A stretch of DNA of 6,138 nucleotides from Rhodospirillaceae bacterium CCH5-H10 (GTDB taxonomy: Bacteria > Pseudomonadota > Alphaproteobacteria > Reyranellales > Reyranellaceae), in the NCBI GenBank assembly GCA_001557035.1, contig LSKJ01000256.1, positions 1 to 6,138 on the forward strand, in the 5' to 3' direction. A program made the position numbers and the translations under genes. The notes under the pieces are model-generated. The model saw only the letters and a list, made by a program, of their open reading frames with translations. It ran no database searches and had not been told where the DNA came from. Of the stretch, positions 1-3,869 are shown piece after piece. Numbering within the stretch: position 1 is the first letter of the stretch; every line of letters begins with the position of its first letter.

Positions 1-817
1 GGCGCTGCGCCAGCGACACCGAGAACGGCCGACCCGAGGCCGTGAGCAGCCGGTCGAGCATCTCGAACTCGCTCTCGGGATTGGGCGTGTTGAAGTCGGA
101 GATGAATTCGATCACACCGCGGCCGGCATCCTTCATGCCGAGCGCGATGCCGAGCAGCTCCTCCTCCGAGGCGCGCAGCGACGGCGTCGGATCGCCCTTC
201 ACGGTGCGATGGTTGAGCGTGCGCGAGGTCGAGAAGCCGAGCGCGCCGTCGCGCATCGCCTGGGCGGTGAGGGCTCGCATCTGCGCCACCTCTTCCGTCG
301 TTGCCTCTTCCAGCCGAGCGGCGCGCTCGCCCATCACGAAGACGCGCAGCGCGCCGTGCGGGAGCTGGGCGCCGAGATCCATGTCGCGCGGCTTGGCGTC
401 GAGCGCGTCGAGATACTGGCCGAACGATTCCCACGACCAGTCGAGTCCCTCGTCGAGGGCCGCGCCGGGAATGTCCTCGACGCCTTCCATCAATTCGATG
501 AGGCGCTGGCGATCCTCGACCTTCACCGGCGCGAAGCCGACCCCGCAATTGCCCATCACCGCCGTGGTGACCCCGTGCCAGCTCGACGGCTGCAGGTAGG
601 AATCCCAGGTGGCCTGGCCGTCATAATGGGTATGGATATCGACGAAGCCCGGCGTGACCAGAAGGCCCTTGCCGTCGATCTCCTCAGCACCCTGCCCGCT
701 CACCTTGCCGACGGCGGCAATCCGGCCGTCCTTGACCGCCACGTCGGCTTCGCGAATCGCCGCACCCGTGCCGTCAGCCAGGTTGCCGCCGCGTACTACG
801 AGATCGAAATCCGCCAT
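1..817 (-). CDS. Amidohydrolase, N-acyl-D-amino-acid deacylase type (partial, C terminus off the left edge)
   Basis: Seen: an open frame of 272 codons from an ATG at 817 that runs off the window at base 1. It starts MADFDLVVRGGNLADGTG, the typical first strand of amidohydrolase-superfamily enzymes, followed by TPGFVDIHTHYDGQ at residues 55-68. This carries the metal-binding HxH pair (H62, H64). NCGVGFAPV at 90-98 has a cysteine (C91) in the place where D-aminoacylases carry a zinc-ligand cysteine. GALGFSTSRT at 191-200 is another family stretch. Known: such enzymes are zinc hydrolases in a TIM barrel that cleave amide bonds, for example N-acyl-D-amino acids to D-amino acid plus carboxylate. 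Full proteins are usually about 480-590 residues, so roughly half is present and the later catalytic His and Asp residues lie outside. No signal peptide is evident, so it is probably cytosolic. It follows the binding-protein gene by 99 bases on the same strand, which suggests a shared catabolic role. The precise substrate cannot be read; a dihydroorotase- or hydantoinase-like activity is less likely because of the cysteine motif. Confidence 0.88.
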   Translation of the reverse strand, partial: MADFDLVVRGGNLADGTGAAIREADVAVKDGRIAAVGKVSGQGAEEIDGKGLLVTPGFVDIHTHYDGQATWDSYLQPSSWHGVTTAVMGNCGVGFAPVKVEDRQRLIELMEGVEDIPGAALDEGLDWSWESFGQYLDALDAKPRDMDLGAQLPHGALRVFVMGERAARLEEATTEEVAQMRALTAQAMRDGALGFSTSRTLNHRTVKGDPTPSLRASEEELLGIALGMKDAGRGVIEFISDFNTPNPESEFEMLDRLLTASGRPFSVSLAQR

Positions 818-825
818 GTTCGTTT

Positions 826-830
826 CCTCC
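826..830 (-). promoter_or_regulatory. Shine-Dalgarno of the amidohydrolase gene
   Basis: On the minus strand GGAGG lies 8 bases before the ATG at 817, good spacing for a ribosome-binding site, and it fixes the start. Its upstream bases overlap the inverted repeat at 828-842. Confidence 0.75.
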
Positions 831-842
831 CGAATTTCGGGA
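828..842. repeat. Near-perfect palindrome overlapping the amidohydrolase ribosome-binding site
   Basis: Seen: TCCCGAATTTCGGGA, two 7-base arms around a single central base. As RNA on the minus strand it could fold as a 6-bp stem with a 3-base loop, whose 3' arm takes in the first bases of the Shine-Dalgarno region. As DNA it could be a protein-binding operator. Either role is inference; short palindromes also occur by chance in GC-rich DNA. Confidence 0.4.
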
Positions 843-891
843 ATAGTAACGCAAGTGGCCGTCGATGAGAGATGAAACAGGACCGGCTGCT

Positions 892-914
892 CGCCCTGCG
901 ATCCGATGAGGGCG
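892..914 (-). terminator. Weak stem-loop just after the binding-protein gene
   Basis: Seen: CGCCCT (892-897) and AGGGCG (909-914) can pair as a 6-bp stem with an 11-base loop, starting 2 bases beyond the stop codon of the binding-protein gene. No U-run follows, so a classical intrinsic terminator is not supported. It could be an mRNA 3' stabiliser or attenuator between the two genes, or chance. Confidence 0.25.
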
Positions 915-916
915 CC

Positions 917-1900
917 TCACTCGATGGTGATGTTGCCGTCCCGCACGACCTTGCCCCATTTGCCGATCTCTTCGGTGACGAAGGTCGCGAAGCGTACTGT
1001 GGGCGCACCACCCGGCGCCGCCCCCTGCTCGAGCCAGACCTTCTTCAGGTCGGCCGCCGTGAACGCCTTTTCGACGGCTGCCTGCATTGCCGAGACAATG
1101 GCTGCATCGGTGCCGGCCGGTGCCCACAGCCCATACCACGACAGCGATTCGAAGCCCGCCAACCCCGCTTCGGCGGCCGTCGGAATGTCGGGAAAGGCCG
1201 GCGAGCGTTCGGCCGAGAACACTGCCAGCGCCCTCGCCTTGCCGCTGCGGATATAGGGCGCCGCACTGCCCAGCCCTTCGAAAACCGCCGTCACTTCGCC
1301 ACTGATGAGGGCCGCCGTGGCGGGTCCCGAACCCTTGTAGGGAACGTGCGTCATGGTGGTGCCGGTCTTCGCATTGAAAATCTCGCCCGCGAGATGACGG
1401 GTAGTGCCAAGGCCGGCAGATCCGAAATTCGTCTTGCCCGGATTGGCTTTGCAATAGGCGATGAACTCCTGGAGCGTCTTCGCCGGGATGCCCGGATAGA
1501 TCACCAGCACGTCGGGGACGGAAGCAACGCTCGTCACCGGCACGAGGTCCTTCTGCAGGTCGTACGGAAGCTGCTTGTAAGCGGTGACGGCAACGGCGTG
1601 GTGAACCGAACCGAGAAGAAAGGTGTAGCCGTCCGGCTTCGCCTTGGCGACGATCGCGGCGCCGACCGTGCCCCCGGCACCCGCACGATTGTCGATCACG
1701 ACCTGTTGCCCCAGTTCCTGCGACAGCTTGGCGGCGAAGGGCTGGGCGAAGGTATCGGTCCCGCCACCGGGCGCGAAGGGAACGACCAGCGTGATTGTCC
1801 GGCTGGGCCAGGCCTGGGCCCGCACCGCGCCGGGCAGAAGAACGGCCGCGGCGGCCCCCGTCAGCACTGTCCGTCGTGCCGGCCCGTTCGTCCTGATCAT
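917..1900 (-). CDS. Tripartite tricarboxylate transporter (Bug/TctC family) periplasmic substrate-binding protein
   Basis: Seen: 327 residues, the usual length for this family. The N terminus is a signal peptide: an Arg-rich start with ARRTVLTG at residues 8-15, a hydrophobic Ala/Leu core at 16-24, and a likely cut after VRA at residue 28. The RRxVL arrangement resembles a Tat signal, although Sec export is also possible. The mature part carries Bug-family hallmarks: ITLVVPFAPGGGTDT (36-50), NRAGAGGTVGA (71-81), KPDGYT (88-93), FGSAGLGTTRHLAGE (159-173) and VPYKGSGPA (186-194). Known: these proteins bind carboxylates or other small solutes in the periplasm for TctA/TctB-type transporters, and many are orphans encoded away from membrane subunits, as here. 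The same-strand amidohydrolase downstream hints that the ligand may be an amide-bearing or acylated amino-acid compound; this is inference. The ATG at 1900 is chosen because a strong GGGAGGG lies 6 bases before it and the signal peptide starts there. The reading frame stays open upstream into the gatA region, but without a start-site signal. Confidence 0.93.
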   Translation of the reverse strand: MIRTNGPARRTVLTGAAAAVLLPGAVRAQAWPSRTITLVVPFAPGGGTDTFAQPFAAKLSQELGQQVVIDNRAGAGGTVGAAIVAKAKPDGYTFLLGSVHHAVAVTAYKQLPYDLQKDLVPVTSVASVPDVLVIYPGIPAKTLQEFIAYCKANPGKTNFGSAGLGTTRHLAGEIFNAKTGTTMTHVPYKGSGPATAALISGEVTAVFEGLGSAAPYIRSGKARALAVFSAERSPAFPDIPTAAEAGLAGFESLSWYGLWAPAGTDAAIVSAMQAAVEKAFTAADLKKVWLEQGAAPGGAPTVRFATFVTEEIGKWGKVVRDGNITIE

Positions 1901-1906
1901 CGCATT

Positions 1907-1913
1907 CCCTCCC
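1907..1913 (-). promoter_or_regulatory. Shine-Dalgarno of the binding-protein gene
   Basis: GGGAGGG on the minus strand, 6 bases before the ATG at 1900. It decides the start, since the frame is open for a long way upstream. Confidence 0.75.
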
Positions 1914-1940
1914 TCGCTATGCCGTCCGCCTATTGGAAGG

Positions 1941-1960
1941 TCGTGACGGCTTCGTGACGG
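1941..1960. repeat. Short tandem direct repeat between gatA and the binding-protein gene
   Basis: Seen: TCGTGACGG occurs at 1941-1949 and again at 1952-1960, a spacing of 11 bases, close to one DNA helical turn. GCCGTC at 1921-1926 is also an inverted match to GACGGC at 1945-1950. It lies upstream of the binding-protein start, where a regulator could bind, but no function can be assigned. Confidence 0.35.
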
Positions 1961-1976
1961 AAGCTTGCCATGTGCA

Positions 1977-1994
1977 TGCGGCGCTGTCGCCGCA
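1977..1994 (-). terminator. GC-rich stem-loop immediately downstream of gatA
   Basis: Seen: a perfect 7-bp inverted repeat, TGCGGCG at 1977-1983 and CGCCGCA at 1988-1994, with a 4-base loop. It starts 4 bases after the gatA stop codon in the direction of transcription. No T-run follows, so it does not match a classical intrinsic terminator. Its strength and position make it a plausible end or stabilising structure of the gatCA message. Confidence 0.42.
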
Positions 1995-1998
1995 CCGT

Positions 1999-3471
1999 CT
2001 AGTAGCCCGCCGGCCGGCCGCCGAAAGCAGCAGCCTTCTCCAACGCGGCCGCCGCACGCAGCAGCGTCTCCTCGTCGAAGGCGCGGCCGATCAACTGCAG
2101 GCCGAGCGGCAGCCCGTCCTTGTCCAGGCCTGCCGGTACCGAAATGCCCGGAAGGCCCGCCATCGAGGCCGGGATGGTGAACATGTCGTTGAGATACATG
2201 GTCACCGGATCGTCCATCTTGTCGCCCGCGGCAAAGGCCGCGGTCGGCGCCGTCGGCGTCAGCAGCACGTCGCACTTCTCGAACGCTTCCTTGAAGTCGC
2301 GGGCGATCAGGGCCCTGATCTGCTGCGCCTTCTTGTAGTAGGCGTCGTAGTAGCCGGCGGACAGCACGTAGGTTCCGATCAGGATGCGCCGTCGCGTTTC
2401 CTTGCCGAAGCCGGCGCCGCGGGTGTTCTCGTAAAGCTCGGTCAGGTCCTTGCCCGGGACGCGCTGCCCGAAGCGCACGCCGTCGTAGCGCGCCAGGTTC
2501 GACGAGCACTCCGCCGGGGCCACGATGTAATAGGCCGGCAGGGCATACTTTGTGTGCGGCAGCGAGATTTCGACCGGCTCGGCACCGGCCGCCTTGAGCA
2601 TGTCCATGCCCCGGGCCCACAGCGCCACGATCTCCTCGGACGTACCGTCGACGCGATACTCCCTGGGGATGCCGACCTTCATGCCCTTGATATCCGGATC
2701 GCGCGCCGCCGCGGCGAAGTCCGGCACCGGCAGCGGTGCCGAGGTCGAATCCTTCGGATCGTGGCCCGACATGGCCTGCAGCATCAGCGCCGTGTCCTCG
2801 ACGGTGCGGGCAAACGGGCCCGGCTGGTCGAGCGAACTCGCGAAGGCCACGACGCCCCAGCGCGAGCAGCGGCCGTAGGTGGGCTTCAGGCCGACGATGC
2901 CGCAGAAGGCCGCCGGCTGGCGGATCGAGCCGCCGGTGTCGGTGCCGGTGCTGCCCGGCACCATGTAGGCCGCGACGGCGGCCGCCGAGCCGCCGGACGA
3001 GCCGCCGGGCACCAGCTTGCGATTGTCGCCCTTGCGCTTCCATGGATTCTCGACGCCGCCGAAATGGCTGGTCATGTTGGAAGAGCCCATGGCGAACTCG
3101 TCGAGGTTGGTCTTGCCGACCATCACCGCGCCCGACTTCCACAGGTTCGCCGTCACCGTGCTCTCGTACTGAGGCACGAAGCCCTTGAGGATCTGCGACG
3201 CTGCCGTCGTCTGCACGCCCTCGGTGCAGAACAGGTCCTTGATCGCGAGCGGCACGCCTTCGAGCAGGCCCGCTTCGCCTTTGGCGCGGCGCGCGTCGGA
3301 GTCCCGGGCCATCTCGCGGGCCTTGTCCGTCGTCTCGGTGATGAAGGCGTTGAGCGCGCGATGCTCGTCGAGTTTCTTCAGGTGGGCATCCGCCACCTCG
3401 ACAGCGCTCGCCTCTTTTTTGGCGAGCGTCGCGGAGAGCTGCGCGATGGTGAGATCGGTCAGGGACGTCAT
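1999..3471 (-). CDS. gatA: Aspartyl/glutamyl-tRNA amidotransferase subunit A
   Basis: Role: the glutaminase subunit of GatCAB. It releases ammonia from glutamine, which GatB uses to convert Glu-tRNA(Gln) to Gln-tRNA(Gln) and/or Asp-tRNA(Asn) to Asn-tRNA(Asn) in the cytosol. Seen: 490 residues, the normal full length, covering the whole amidase-signature fold. The Ser-cisSer-Lys triad is present: K78 in PLAIKDLF, S158 in the [11 protein letters not shown] stretch (155-165), and S182 in [13 protein letters not shown] (177-189). The two serines are 24 residues apart, as in characterised GatA proteins. GatA-specific stretches also fit, including [11 protein letters not shown] (328-337), [14 protein letters not shown] (355-368) and [14 protein letters not shown] (421-434). 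This favours GatA over a generic amidase. The start at 3471 lies 3 bases after the gatC stop. Its Shine-Dalgarno GGTGGAG (3478-3484) overlaps the last gatC codons, so translation is probably coupled. gatB is not the next gene downstream. No damage is seen. Confidence 0.97.
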   Translation of the reverse strand: MTSLTDLTIAQLSATLAKKEASAVEVADAHLKKLDEHRALNAFITETTDKAREMARDSDARRAKGEAGLLEGVPLAIKDLFCTEGVQTTAASQILKGFVPQYESTVTANLWKSGAVMVGKTNLDEFAMGSSNMTSHFGGVENPWKRKGDNRKLVPGGSSGGSAAAVAAYMVPGSTGTDTGGSIRQPAAFCGIVGLKPTYGRCSRWGVVAFASSLDQPGPFARTVEDTALMLQAMSGHDPKDSTSAPLPVPDFAAAARDPDIKGMKVGIPREYRVDGTSEEIVALWARGMDMLKAAGAEPVEISLPHTKYALPAYYIVAPAECSSNLARYDGVRFGQRVPGKDLTELYENTRGAGFGKETRRRILIGTYVLSAGYYDAYYKKAQQIRALIARDFKEAFEKCDVLLTPTAPTAAFAAGDKMDDPVTMYLNDMFTIPASMAGLPGISVPAGLDKDGLPLGLQLIGRAFDEETLLRAAAALEKAAAFGGRPAGY

Positions 3472-3474
3472 CGC

Positions 3475-3792
3475 CTACTCCACCACTTTCGGCACGGTGA
3501 AGTAGCCGCCGGCGTTCTTGTCCGACGGATCGATATAGACCGCGCCGCCCGGCGCGTTGGCGAGCACTTTCGCCGCGACGCCACCGTCGGTGACCTTGTC
3601 CGCACGCATCGGCAGCGTCACGTCCGAGACCGAAGACATCGGCTCGACGTTCTTCGTGTCGACTTCGTTCAGTTGCTCGATCCAGGCAAAAATGCCCGAA
3701 AGCTCGCCGGCCAACGGCGCGAGTTCTTCTTCGGGAACCTTGAGGCGGGCAAGCCGCGCGATACGCGCCACCGTGTCCTTGTCGAGCGACAT
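3475..3792 (-). CDS. gatC: Aspartyl/glutamyl-tRNA amidotransferase subunit C
   Basis: Role: the small subunit that wraps around GatA and GatB and stabilises the tRNA-dependent amidotransferase. Seen: 105 residues starting MSLDKDTVARIARLARLKVPEEE, with the classic helical start. The central LSGIFAWIEQLNEVDTKNVEP (31-51) and MRADKVTDGG (62-71) and the C-terminal FTVPKVVE (98-105) are all typical GatC signatures. Usual length is about 95 residues. The excess sits between ANAP (78-81) and the C-terminal motif, where residues 82-96 (including YIDPSDKN) replace the usual short Glu/Gly-rich linker. The ATG at 3792 is supported by GGAG at 3800-3803 with a 7-base spacer. gatA follows after 3 bases. 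The antiporter gene ends 77 bases upstream on the same strand. The function call is secure; the effect of the longer linker is unknown. Confidence 0.95.
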   Translation of the reverse strand: MSLDKDTVARIARLARLKVPEEELAPLAGELSGIFAWIEQLNEVDTKNVEPMSSVSDVTLPMRADKVTDGGVAAKVLANAPGGAVYIDPSDKNAGGYFTVPKVVE

Positions 3793-3799
3793 CCAAACA

Positions 3800-3803
3800 C
3801 TCC
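3800..3803 (-). promoter_or_regulatory. Shine-Dalgarno of gatC
   Basis: GGAG on the minus strand, 7 bases before the gatC ATG at 3792; it supports that start. The surrounding leader is unusually T-rich on this strand for the window. Confidence 0.65.
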
Positions 3804-3827
3804 AAAACCGCTCAAAAACGGCATCTT

Positions 3828-3847
3828 AGGCGCGGTTGGTAGCGCCT
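3828..3847 (-). terminator. Possible weak stem-loop after the antiporter gene
   Basis: AGGCGC and GCGCCT form a 6-bp stem with an 8-base loop, 22 bases beyond the antiporter stop. A T-run occurs only about 10 bases further downstream (minus strand GCCGTTTTTG), so the arrangement is a poor match to an intrinsic terminator. Confidence 0.28.
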
Positions 3848-3869
3848 TTGCACCCCAGGAGCAACCAGC

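Larger units (their letters stand above)
3793..3869 (-). promoter_or_regulatory. Antiporter-gatC intergenic region, possible gatCA promoter and leader
   Basis: Seen: 77 bases, the most AT-rich short stretch in the window. It holds TAAGAT on the minus strand at 3823-3828, a 4-of-6 match to a -10 box, but no convincing -35 box lies 17 bases upstream. Three related A-rich blocks at about 3792, 3801 and 3812 (plus-strand reading) recur every 9-11 bases, which could bend DNA. A 6-bp inverted repeat, AGGCGC (3828-3833) and GCGCCT (3842-3847), lies between the antiporter stop and the gatC start and might end the antiporter transcript. That gatCA needs its own promoter here is inference from the unrelated upstream gene. 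Confidence 0.3.

Noticed and set aside
42..868. Plus-strand open frames opposite the amidohydrolase
   Set aside because: Their translations are Ser/Arg- or Arg/Ala-rich with no domain, while the minus strand encodes a clear amidohydrolase with HxH.
872..1957. A plus-strand open frame (361 codons) opposite the binding-protein gene
   Set aside because: Arg/Gly-rich shadow translation with no domain; the minus strand carries a complete Bug-family protein.
917..3805. Reading the binding protein as the end of a 962-residue fusion protein on the minus strand
   Set aside because: The upstream part lies out of frame within gatA and gatC and translates to Arg/Gly-rich nonsense. The real start at 1900 has a strong Shine-Dalgarno and begins a signal peptide.
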